A stretch of 11,972 nt of DNA from Lachnospiraceae bacterium (GTDB lineage Bacteria; Bacillota_A; Clostridia; Lachnospirales; Lachnospiraceae), in NCBI GenBank assembly GCA_024684065.1, contig JAIKXO010000161.1:1-11972 (forward strand), read 5' to 3'. The translations under genes and the position numbers were made by a program. Numbering within the stretch: position 1 is the first letter of the stretch; each line of letters opens with the position of its first letter. Positions 1 to 6,115 of this stretch are shown one piece after another. Under the pieces are notes generated by a model that did not search any database, had not been told where the DNA came from, and was given only the letters and a program-made list of their open reading frames with translations.

Positions 1-142
1 AGTAAACGACAAAACGATTTTCGTTTTGGCGTTTACTGCGCCGGATTTTGGCCACTGAAAGTGGCATATTTCCTTACAAAATCCGTGCGCATCCTGCCGG
101 AGGCATTATAGTAAACGCAATTTTATATTGCGTTTACTATAA
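1..142. repeat. Cluster of nested palindromes upstream of the membrane-protein operon
   Basis: Three hairpins follow each other. The first (1-37) has 17-base arms with one mismatch and a 3-base loop. The second pairs 37-50 with 77-91 through one bulged base and contains a smaller hairpin (51-55 with 61-65). The third (106-120 with 128-142) is a perfect 15-base-arm palindrome. The first and third share the outer arm AGTAAACG/CGTTTACT, so the block is also bounded by an inverted repeat. There is no T-tract, so it is not a simple terminator. It ends 25 bp before the first start codon, so it would form part of the leader or operator of that operon, or be a small palindromic repeat element. The left edge may continue outside the window. 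Confidence 0.7.
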
Positions 143-167
143 GTATAGGAAATTTAAGGAGATATTC

Positions 168-1406
168 ATGGCAGTTTATACGGCGCCGCCCGGATACGAA
201 TATGATCATAATACAGGATTGTATTATACACAGGTTCTGGCGGAAGACGAAGATGGAAAACGATCGCAGGTAGTGACATGGTTTGATGCGGATACCGGTT
301 TATATTCCCAGAATGTCTATCCGATCAGTGAAGGCGGATATGATGATCCGGCAGAAGATATTCCGGACGGATATATCGGAAAAGCTGCAGGATTTTCGTT
401 GAGCACGCCTGTCAGGGAGCGCCGTTTAGAAAACGGCCTGCCGGGAGAGCCTGCAGAAAAGGCGTCAGCTTTTGGCAGTGATAAGTCGGGAAATATGTCA
501 GCCTTTGGCAAGGATACGGCGGGAGAAGTGTCAGCTTTTGGCCGTGATGCGGCAGAAAAAATGTCAGCATTTGGCAGGAATGCGGCGGGAAAGGTGTCTG
601 CTCTTGGCCAGGAAGCGGCGGAAAAGGCAGGCGGATGGATCCAAAGGATTCAAGAGACCCAGCAGGATGATGACGATCTTTATTATGAAGAGGATCTTTA
701 TGATGAAGAGGATTACTATGCCTATACTGCTTATGATAAGAACGGTGAACCGATGCGGGCCGGCATTATAAGAAAGCCGCTGTATGCCGTAAAGAGATTC
801 GTTAACAGATGCCCGCTTTGGATGAAGTTCCTCCCGCTTGCTGTTCTGATGCTTATAGACCTTATTCTGGTGATAATTAAGCCGGAGGAGGTTTCGGATA
901 TCCGCTGCTCTATATTTTTGGGGTTTGTCGCCATACCGTTTATCGTCATCCATCTTGTGGATCTGAAACGAAAGTATGAAGCCAAAGCTCTTATGATCGT
1001 TCAGCCGGTCCTCCTTGTAGTGATTGGCCTTCTGATGATGCCGAGCGTGATCGCCGTTTCCTTCGGGATCATGAAAGACATATGGATAAAACCTGGAGCG
1101 GGACCGGTGGTTCTGTGGTATTTATGTGTGACGCTGGGCTATGTCCTGACCTATTTTATGGTCAGGAAAAGATTTCAGAAAATATCCCTGCCAAAGGCCG
1201 AGTTATGGATCACTGTCATCCTTATCGGGATGGCTTCCATGTGGGTGGGAGTTCTTGCAATGTGGATCTTTGCTCTCGTGATCTTCGTTATAACGTTTGT
1301 TGTGATCGTCCCGCTCATGCTTAAGTTCGCTTTCTCCAATGATAACGTGGTTTACAGGGATCAGTCCGGCCGCCTGTACGATGAATTCGGCAATAGGATA
1401 TCCTGA
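168..1406 (+). CDS. Multi-pass membrane protein with aromatic N-terminal double-motif domain and 11-residue repeats
   Basis: No known family is recognised. The start at 168 is chosen because AAGGAG lies just upstream; an in-frame extension back to 48 runs through the palindromes. The 412 residues begin with a domain shared with the next two genes (about 7-52), holding two related motifs, NTGLYY (15-20) and TWFDADTGLY (37-46). Residues 100-154 are five 11-residue repeats of the type SAFGxDAAEKM. Residues 168-186 are very rich in Asp, Glu and Tyr. About six hydrophobic membrane segments lie between 217 and 387. The short tail (394-412) again has an SGRLYDEFGN motif. The likely topology is a cytoplasmic N-terminal half and a polytopic C-terminal half. 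It is the first gene of a three-gene operon, 17 bp from the next. The function is unknown; a membrane scaffold or partner of the two single-pass paralogues is an inference. Confidence 0.85.
   Translation: MAVYTAPPGYEYDHNTGLYYTQVLAEDEDGKRSQVVTWFDADTGLYSQNVYPISEGGYDDPAEDIPDGYIGKAAGFSLSTPVRERRLENGLPGEPAEKASAFGSDKSGNMSAFGKDTAGEVSAFGRDAAEKMSAFGRNAAGKVSALGQEAAEKAGGWIQRIQETQQDDDDLYYEEDLYDEEDYYAYTAYDKNGEPMRAGIIRKPLYAVKRFVNRCPLWMKFLPLAVLMLIDLILVIIKPEEVSDIRCSIFLGFVAIPFIVIHLVDLKRKYEAKALMIVQPVLLVVIGLLMMPSVIAVSFGIMKDIWIKPGAGPVVLWYLCVTLGYVLTYFMVRKRFQKISLPKAELWITVILIGMASMWVGVLAMWIFALVIFVITFVVIVPLMLKFAFSNDNVVYRDQSGRLYDEFGNRIS
465..629 (+). repeat. Five tandem 33-bp coding repeats (11-residue units)
   Basis: Units begin at 465, 498, 531, 564 and 597 and encode SAFGSDKSGNM, SAFGKDTAGEV, SAFGRDAAEKM, SAFGRNAAGKV and SALGQEAAEKA. 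The constant SAFG and the alternating charged/Ala-Gly positions suggest an 11-residue amphipathic helical repeat, similar in spirit to lipid-binding 11-mers. The nucleotide copies have diverged mainly at third codon positions, which points to selection on the protein. Confidence 0.85.
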
Positions 1407-1423
1407 TAGGAAATGGTGAAAGG

Positions 1424-2437
1424 ATGAAATATAATATTCCGGAGGGATTCGTTTTAGATCAGAATACGGGGCTTTATTATTCGCAGATCATTGCGGAAGA
1501 CGCAGAAGGCAGAAGGAGCCAGGTCGTCACGTGGTTTGATGCGGAATCGGGACAATACCATCAGGAAATATATCCTATGGACGGGGCAGGCCGAAAGCCG
1601 GAAAGAAGACGAAGAAAGCCTCCAAAGGCCGATACTGCAGGAGACATTCAGTATCTGAAGAACAAAAACTTTATGAGGGGGCTGGCGGCAGTCCTTATTT
1701 TCTGCATGATAATGGTTGTGATCATCGTCCTGATCTTTAAATTCCTTTCGGGAGATTTTTCAGATTCCCCGGATGCAGGCGAGGCCGCCCCGGTCGTGAA
1801 TGAAACTGCAAATTATCAGGAGGCCGTGCCGGAGGGTTCGGCTGCGGCAGCCGGAGAATCGGAAGCTGCTATGATCTCCATAGACAATGAGGGATCGTCT
1901 ACGGACTTGAGAACCGGTGCAGAACCTGCCGCCCAAGGCGGGATTCAGGGCGAAAACGAGGATAACGCGGCCGAAAGTGGAAATATCCCCGAGGAGTATG
2001 TCACGGCTGAAAGCGGAAATATCTCTGAGGAGTATGACTCAGCCGAGCCTGAAACAGCGGAAGAGATCTATGAAGAGGGCTATGAGGAAGAATATGACGA
2101 GGGGCAGTATCTTGGCACCTTTATAGATGCGGATTTTGATATAGTACGAGCATTTGCACCGGTTCTTGTCTTCAAGCAGGATTATAAATTTGAGATGATG
2201 CTGAACTTTAATGACACTAACACCATGTATTATGGTGAATATTATGTTGAGAGCAATGCGGAAACCGGAGAGACAAATATTTCCCTGCATGATTACGGTA
2301 CAGAGAACGGCATCCCGGCAAACGCTGTCGTTCAGTTCAGAAATAACGATTTTGATTATTGCTATTTTATGGATGAAGGCTTCGGATTGATGGGGTATTC
2401 CGGCTCGCCCTACGGTTTCTATCGGGATACTCGATAG
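1424..2437 (+). CDS. Single-pass membrane protein sharing the aromatic N-terminal domain
   Basis: The family is not recognised. The 337-residue protein starts with the domain common to this operon (residues 5-51; PEGFVLDQNTGLYYSQ, then VVTWFDAESGQY). A strongly basic stretch (58-68) precedes one membrane segment (about 86-108), consistent with N-terminus in, C-terminus out by the positive-inside rule. An acidic, Ala/Glu/Ser-rich linker (110-225) includes a 12-residue duplicated unit starting at residues 183 and 195. The last 110 residues are aromatic and probably beta-rich (FKQDYKFEMMLNFND, MYYGEYYVES) and look like a folded extracytoplasmic domain. The start lies 17 bp after the previous stop; an AGGA lies about 11 bp upstream, and a GAAAGG abuts the start too closely to serve alone. 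Translational coupling is likely. The function is unknown. Confidence 0.85.
   Translation: MKYNIPEGFVLDQNTGLYYSQIIAEDAEGRRSQVVTWFDAESGQYHQEIYPMDGAGRKPERRRRKPPKADTAGDIQYLKNKNFMRGLAAVLIFCMIMVVIIVLIFKFLSGDFSDSPDAGEAAPVVNETANYQEAVPEGSAAAAGESEAAMISIDNEGSSTDLRTGAEPAAQGGIQGENEDNAAESGNIPEEYVTAESGNISEEYDSAEPETAEEIYEEGYEEEYDEGQYLGTFIDADFDIVRAFAPVLVFKQDYKFEMMLNFNDTNTMYYGEYYVESNAETGETNISLHDYGTENGIPANAVVQFRNNDFDYCYFMDEGFGLMGYSGSPYGFYRDTR
1970..2041 (+). repeat. Two 36-bp coding repeats in the extracytoplasmic linker
   Basis: The copies starting at 1970 and 2006 encode AESGNIPEEYVT and AESGNISEEYDS. This is a short acidic duplication between the membrane segment and the folded C-terminal domain. It probably only lengthens the linker. 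Confidence 0.7.
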
Positions 2438-2456
2438 TCTGAAAGGAAGGTACAGT

Positions 2457-3425
2457 ATGGTATTTGATCCTCCTGAAGGTTTTATTCTTGATACCGCTTC
2501 AGGTCTTTATTATACACAGATAATAGCAGAGGATGCCGACGGAAAGATAAGCCAGGTCGTCACATGGTTTGATGCCGGGACCGGCGAATACAGGCGGGAG
2601 ATATATCCTGTGGACGCGCAGAAAGATCAGGTCCCTGCCGGGAAAGAGCCTGTGAAGAAAACAAAGATCCTGATCGCCGCAGTGGCTTCTGTGCTGATCA
2701 TCGGCTTAGCCGTTACGGCGGCGGCCATAGGACTGCGCGCCGGCAGACCTGTAGCGGATCCTTCGGAGAATGCTGTTGTTATAAAGGATAAGACGATCGG
2801 GGAAAGTGCGGGAACAGGGGATGGAGCTGGAGGCGGATCTGAGCCAGGAGCGTTGGAATTAACAGATTCAAATGGGGATGAAGCACAGGATAGCCAGCCC
2901 CAGATACAGGATCAGTCCCAGCCACGGTCGCAGGCTGAGGAGATAAGTGAAACAGACACCGCCATGGATGCAAGCGATTCCGATGAAGGATACGGCATGG
3001 CAAACTGTTACGGAGTAGATGAGGATGAGCTGTTAAAGGCAAATATTACCGTTTCGGAGATCACTCGGGGAAACAGCTATTGCAACGGCGAAATGACGGA
3101 CTATTTCACGATCGTCGAAGCGGGAGAATACGGTATCACGCAGCTTTTCTATCATACGGAGCCCCTGAATAACGATTGGGACATAAAGGAGTATGATCTT
3201 TCGCTCACCCCGCTCGGTGCAAGGTTTTCCACCCTGTATGACCAGGACTGCATTGAGACAAAGGCCAGGGGAGGCGGCTTGGAGATCACGTTTTATGTGT
3301 TTATAAATGGTTCGACCGAGGTGGATGCCCAGAGCGTGGTGGTGGATGAGTCCGAGCATTCTAAATATGAGAGGTTCAGTTTCGGCGCAGAATATCCCGG
3401 AGACTATTACCAGTTCGATCTTTAA
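2457..3425 (+). CDS. Single-pass membrane protein, third member of the shared N-terminal domain family
   Basis: The family is not recognised. It has 322 residues and a well-placed GGAAGG ribosome binding site, 19 bp after the preceding gene. Residues 6-51 repeat the operon's domain (PEGFILDTASGLYYTQ, then VVTWFDAGTGEY). Lysines at 63-70 precede one membrane segment (about 70-93), so the domain should be cytoplasmic and the rest exported. Residues 95-175 are a Gly/Ser/Gln/Asp linker. Residues 177-322 form a probable beta-rich domain with three cysteines (in NCYG, SYCNG and DQDCIE) that is unrelated by eye to the C-terminal domain of the previous gene. The pattern of one shared inner domain with different outer domains suggests that the three proteins meet through the inner domain. 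That is an inference. Confidence 0.85.
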   Translation: MVFDPPEGFILDTASGLYYTQIIAEDADGKISQVVTWFDAGTGEYRREIYPVDAQKDQVPAGKEPVKKTKILIAAVASVLIIGLAVTAAAIGLRAGRPVADPSENAVVIKDKTIGESAGTGDGAGGGSEPGALELTDSNGDEAQDSQPQIQDQSQPRSQAEEISETDTAMDASDSDEGYGMANCYGVDEDELLKANITVSEITRGNSYCNGEMTDYFTIVEAGEYGITQLFYHTEPLNNDWDIKEYDLSLTPLGARFSTLYDQDCIETKARGGGLEITFYVFINGSTEVDAQSVVVDESEHSKYERFSFGAEYPGDYYQFDL

Positions 3426-3447
3426 GGGCTTGAAATTCAGGTGGAGG

Positions 3448-3497
3448 AAGGGACGGTTCTTATGTCTTGATCTATCAAGCCCAAAGAACCGTCCCTT
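3448..3497. repeat. REP-like palindrome after the membrane-protein operon
   Basis: The arms AAGGGACGGTTCTT (3448-3461) and AAGAACCGTCCCTT (3484-3497) are perfectly complementary, and an inner CTTGA/TCAAG pair (3466-3470 with 3475-3479) extends the structure. GGGACGGTTCT-type palindromes recur as dispersed repeats in several bacterial genomes, from memory. A competing pairing exists between 3426-3433 and 3475-3482. It may double as the operon terminator, although no run of T follows on the plus strand. Confidence 0.65.
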
Positions 3498-3528
3498 TGT
3501 CTGCCCTTATCTGTCGGCAAAAAATGGA

Positions 3529-3557
3529 TTGACATTACTCCTATTATAAAGCATAAT
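3529..3557 (+). promoter_or_regulatory. Sigma-70/A type promoter of the DUF5688-like gene
   Basis: A perfect TTGACA (3529-3534) is followed by 17 bp and CATAAT (3552-3557). Transcription would begin near 3564, leaving a leader of about 70 bases before the start at 3635. Confidence 0.7.
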
Positions 3558-3634
3558 AAAATTCTCCACATGATTAAATATCTGATTCCATTTCTAAAAA
3601 ACAATTCTTTTATTCACTTCAAAAGGAGATCTTT

Positions 3635-4333
3635 ATGCAAAATGAAAAAGAACAGATCATTGAGTCCATTTCTAAAAAGATATCTATTGAGAAAGAACAC
3701 ATTTTAAAGAACGTGCTTCCAAAGCTTGCGCCAGGGGAAAAGCTTTCAGAATACCGGAAGAAAGAGATCGTATCAGAAGTATATATGGATCTGGCGCTTT
3801 CTTTTTATGTGCCGATCAAGCTTGACGATCCTTCGGATCCGTTAGTTTCCCTGCAGGTCACTAAGCAGATATTAAAGATTTCAGGAATAACAGTCGAAGA
3901 GCTTAAAGAGAACGCGATAACAAATCTTGAAAAAAAGCACCTGATAAAGCCCATGGCAGAAATGCTGAAGGATCTGGGCTACGGGGAAGCTGTCTCAGGA
4001 CCGCTGGAAATGCTGGTCATTTCTTCGGAAAATAAGAATCAGGGGGCGGCGCTTCTTTTGTGCGCCAATGTATTGAGAGAGGTCTACTGCAAGCTGGGAA
4101 GCTTTATAGTCCTCCCATCCTCCATACATGAACTGATCTGCATCCCAAACGATGAGACTGTCGAGATAGGTTACCTTACTGACATGGTAAAGCAGATCAA
4201 TGAAGATATCGTAGAGCCGCATGAAAGGCTTAGCAACAATATCTATATCTATGAGAACGGCGGATTGTCCTGCATCGTGGCGTCCTGCCCCCCCAAAACC
4301 GATTCATCGGGGCTAATCTTCAACGATTTTTAA
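3635..4333 (+). CDS. DUF5688-like protein of unknown function
   Basis: The 232-residue protein has a clear AGGAG site before its start. The C-terminal half carries what I recall as the DUF5688 signature: a hydrophobic strand followed by NQGAALLLCANVL (135-147), LPSSIHELICIP (160-171), a segment ending MVKQIN (184-189) and LSNNIYIY (199-206). Upstream, ENAITNLEK (92-100) fits the family's Ala-x-x-Asn-Thr helix. DUF5688 proteins are frequent and multicopy in Lachnospiraceae and their biochemical role is not established. The protein is soluble, with no signal peptide or membrane segment. It has its own consensus promoter, so it is a separate unit. Its last 21 bp overlap the convergent minus-strand gene. 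It is shorter than some family members, which often have an extra N-terminal part. Confidence 0.75.
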   Translation: MQNEKEQIIESISKKISIEKEHILKNVLPKLAPGEKLSEYRKKEIVSEVYMDLALSFYVPIKLDDPSDPLVSLQVTKQILKISGITVEELKENAITNLEKKHLIKPMAEMLKDLGYGEAVSGPLEMLVISSENKNQGAALLLCANVLREVYCKLGSFIVLPSSIHELICIPNDETVEIGYLTDMVKQINEDIVEPHERLSNNIYIYENGGLSCIVASCPPKTDSSGLIFNDF

Positions 4334-4747
4334 CAGAACATCAGAAAGGGAAGGTATCTGGGCCTTGAGCCTTAAGCCTTTATCAGGGGATTCAAAGATA
4401 TCAATGAGGTCATCGGCCGCATCGTAGGCTTCGTCCTCATCGTCATAGTCGTCCTCGTAATCATAGAACTCCTCATACTTGTCGTCGGCGAAGCTCTGCG
4501 CGTCCTTATAGCTGTATACGTCATAAGCATCATATTTCTTTTTTGACTCCGACGAAGATTTTGAAGAGGAGCTGCTCTTCTTTTTGCTCGAGCCCGAATA
4601 TGTCGTCTTCTTCTTTCTGCTCGCCGAGCAGTACTCCGTCCCGTTTGTTTTATCGTACTTGCAGCCGGCCGATACGTCCGCCGTGTCAAACATAACCATT
4701 GCCGCCGCAAAAGCCGCTATCATAAGTATCATCAAACCCTTTTTCAT
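4313..4747 (-). CDS. Secreted low-complexity Lys/Ser-rich and acidic protein
   Basis: The family is not recognised. MKKGLMILMIAAFAAAMVMF is a standard signal peptide, with likely cleavage after ADVSA (residue 27). The Cys two positions later lacks a proper lipobox, so a lipoprotein is less likely. The mature part has a two-cysteine segment (29-39), a Lys/Ser run (about 45-70), then a stretch dominated by Asp, Glu, Tyr and Ala (about 72-112), ending in an apparently ordered tail. The start is uncertain. An in-frame ATG at 4759 lies almost on top of the GGAAGG, while the ATG at 4747 begins the canonical MKK signal peptide about 11 bp downstream of it. Tyr/Asp-rich mature regions of this kind can bind cations or cell wall, but that is a guess. 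It converges on and overlaps the DUF5688-like gene. Confidence 0.65.
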   Translation of the reverse strand: MKKGLMILMIAAFAAAMVMFDTADVSAGCKYDKTNGTEYCSASRKKKTTYSGSSKKKSSSSSKSSSESKKKYDAYDVYSYKDAQSFADDKYEEFYDYEDDYDDEDEAYDAADDLIDIFESPDKGLRLKAQIPSLSDVLLKIVED

Positions 4748-4955
4748 TCGTTTCACCATTCCTTCCCGGCTGGTCCCGCCGATTTATGTTTGGGCTGATT
4801 CCGGCTGTCCGCCCCAGCCCCGCCTCTCTATCCTTATTATCCCCGATAACGTGTCCATTATTCAGGACAGCTGCAAAGATGCATAGGGCTGCGGGACGCA
4901 GAATTATCCCTTTACGCATAGAGCTTACCACAGGGCAGGGGCGCTTTCATCAGCA

Positions 4956-5004
4956 GTTTCAGCGGAATAAGGGGCTTTAATTCTGCCGTTTCAGCGAATT
5001 AAGG
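4956..5004. repeat. 17-bp direct repeat pair
   Basis: GTTTCAGCGGAATAAGG (4956-4972) and GTTTCAGCGAATTAAGG (4988-5004) differ at two of 17 positions with a period of 32 bp. They lie between the secreted protein gene and the alpha-CTD gene. Their role is unknown; a regulatory site is possible. Confidence 0.55.
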
Positions 5005-5042
5005 TCCGGCGGTATCCAGCACATGCATGTTTATCCCTTATT

Positions 5043-5075
5043 TTGGAAAGGGGCACAGTCACATTCCGGTGCCCC
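5043..5075 (-). terminator. Probable terminator of the regulator/alpha-CTD unit
   Basis: On the minus strand GGGGCAC-type arms (5069-5075 with 5050-5056) form a 7-bp GC-rich stem with a 12-base loop, followed by a short weak T-tract (CTTTCC). It lies about 37 bp after the alpha-CTD stop. The poor T-tract lowers certainty. Confidence 0.5.
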
Positions 5076-5111
5076 CGTTCCGGTCTGTTCCGCCTTCTTC
5101 TGTATTATGGT

Positions 5112-5504
5112 TTACTCTGCGGGATCTGCCGATCTCTTTCTCCGGTTCAGCTCCGCAGTCTCCATAAGGAACGCATCCCTGCGCTCCGGCTTCATCGAAT
5201 TATATTGGTACAGGAAAAGATGCTCCATGATCTCCCGGATGGACTTGGCCCCGCAATTCCGGATCCTCTTAAGGTCCCCGCCCCCGGATATTGACTCCGC
5301 AAGCTCCTCTATCGTGTCCATGCCCGCCCTCTTCAGGCTGTTGTATGCCCTTACGCTAAGCTCCAGCGCCTCGATGTTCGTATCATACATGGCCTGCGTC
5401 ATGTGCATGTTGAAATAGAAATGCCCGCCGCGCTTCTCCCTTACCTCATGGCCCGCCCGGCTCATTAACGACTTCAGCGTCTGCCCCTGTTGTTCTGTCT
5501 TCAT
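5112..5504 (-). CDS. Free-standing RNA polymerase alpha C-terminal-domain-like protein
   Basis: Of 130 residues, 45-97 match the alpha-CTD helix-hairpin-helix fold: IEALELSVRAYNSLKRAG, then TIEEL, then IRNCGAKSIREI. Residues equivalent to the E. coli DNA-contacting Arg265, Asn268, Gly296, Lys298 and Ser299 are present as R52, N55, G85, K87 and S88. There is no alpha N-terminal assembly domain; the first 44 residues and a basic tail (about 106-125) are unique. GGAGG with 8-bp spacing fixes the start at 5504, although the frame remains open further upstream. The start lies 59 bp inside the preceding AsnC-type gene, so the two should be co-transcribed and translationally coupled. It may bind DNA UP-type elements or compete with polymerase alpha for transcription factors. 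That role is inferred from the fold. Confidence 0.8.
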   Translation of the reverse strand: MKTEQQGQTLKSLMSRAGHEVREKRGGHFYFNMHMTQAMYDTNIEALELSVRAYNSLKRAGMDTIEELAESISGGGDLKRIRNCGAKSIREIMEHLFLYQYNSMKPERRDAFLMETAELNRRKRSADPAE

Positions 5505-5943
5505 ACCTGATTCCTCCGTATACGTCCTTGATGACCTCCCTGACCCCGCAGCAGCAGAATTCCTGGATGTCATCCCCGCACTTTTTTACGATCATCTTCG
5601 CAAGGTATTCCAGGTCCTTCACGTCCTCGGACACGGCGACGACATGGAGCCGGCTTCCGCCCGTGGTGCTGAAGATCTGGCGGATGAATGCCGTCCTTGT
5701 GGCCACGTACTTAAGCACGTCCTCAAACCTCTCCGGCACCGTGACGATATCCATAAGCATCGTCTTCTCCTCCTCCCTGAAGACATAGGCGTTATATCCA
5801 CGGATTATGCCGGCATCCTCCATCTTCTTCACGCGCTTCTTGGCCGCCACCCTTGACATGCCAAGCGCATCCCCCATCTCCTGGTAGCTCATGCGGGCGT
5901 TGCCCCTCAGCATCTTCAGTATCTTTTTGTCGTTTTCGTCCAT
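5446..5943 (-). CDS. AsnC/Lrp-family transcriptional regulator
   Basis: The opening MDENDKKILKMLRGNARMS and the helix-turn-helix through about residue 50 (SRVAAKKRVKKMEDAGII includes the recognition helix) are typical of AsnC/Lrp proteins, which form octameric, amino-acid-responsive regulators. Residues about 60-140 fit the ligand-binding/oligomerisation domain but are divergent. Three consecutive cysteines (130-132) are unusual. Total length of 165 residues is near the family norm. The start at 5943 is preferred: it has AGGA with 8-bp spacing and the canonical first residues, whereas the upstream in-frame ATGs (5976, 5970, 5949) lie in or near a palindrome or too close to the AGGA. It overlaps the alpha-CTD-like gene by 59 bp, so the pair probably regulates together. 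The effector is unknown. Confidence 0.8.
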   Translation of the reverse strand: MDENDKKILKMLRGNARMSYQEMGDALGMSRVAAKKRVKKMEDAGIIRGYNAYVFREEEKTMLMDIVTVPERFEDVLKYVATRTAFIRQIFSTTGGSRLHVVAVSEDVKDLEYLAKMIVKKCGDDIQEFCCCGVREVIKDVYGGIRYEDRTTGADAEVVNEPGGP

Positions 5944-5970
5944 ATGCATGTTCCTGAAATACCCCTGCAT

Positions 5971-5991
5971 AAGCATTCTTTATGAATGCTT
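5971..5991. promoter_or_regulatory. Perfect palindrome in the AsnC-type gene leader, possible operator
   Basis: AAGCATTC and GAATGCTT (5971-5978 and 5984-5991) are exact inverted repeats around a 5-base centre, 28 bp upstream of the chosen start. AsnC/Lrp proteins often autoregulate through palindromic sites. It could instead form an mRNA hairpin. Confidence 0.5.
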
Positions 5992-6027
5992 TCCATTGAC
6001 AGTTACAATCAGCGTCGACTCTGACCT

Positions 6028-6115
6028 CCCGGCACAGGCTTTTCTGCCTGCCGGGATAATTATTTTGGTTCATTATGGATTTATAATGATAATATAATTA
6101 TAGAAAAGCTCACAA
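6028..6115 (-). promoter_or_regulatory. Promoter and leader hairpin of the AsnC-type gene
   Basis: On the minus strand TTGTGA (6110-6115), an 18-bp spacer and TATCAT (6086-6091) form a plausible promoter in a very AT-rich stretch. The transcript would carry about 135 bases of leader, including a GC-rich hairpin (6028-6039 with 6046-6055, two-base bulge) and then the palindrome at 5971-5991. Confidence 0.45.

Larger units (their letters stand above)
4748..5111. other. Intergenic stretch with short direct repeats and one terminator
   Basis: No convincing gene is visible here. Short open frames exist on both strands but lack ribosome binding sites and recognisable features. The stretch holds a 17-bp direct repeat pair (4956-5004) and the terminator-like hairpin of the alpha-CTD gene (5050-5075), and it must include the promoter of the secreted protein, which I could not pinpoint. 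Confidence 0.5.

Noticed and set aside
48..167. 40-residue N-terminal extension of the first membrane protein
   Set aside because: The extension reads through the palindromes and has no ribosome binding site, whereas 168 has AAGGAG and starts the domain shared with the two paralogues.
465..629. CRISPR-like array from regularly spaced repeats
   Set aside because: The 33-bp units are contiguous, in frame and diverged mainly at third codon positions. There are no spacers.
4756..4759. Lipoprotein signal in the low-complexity secreted protein
   Set aside because: The residues before the Cys (Val-Ser-Ala-Gly) do not place Leu or a similar residue at -3, so signal peptidase I cleavage is more likely.
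4686..4931. 81-codon minus-strand frame starting MVSSMRKGIILRP
   Set aside because: It overlaps the signal-peptide region of the secreted protein in another frame, and its residues after the first 25 have no domain-like character. A decayed paralogue cannot be excluded but is unsupported.
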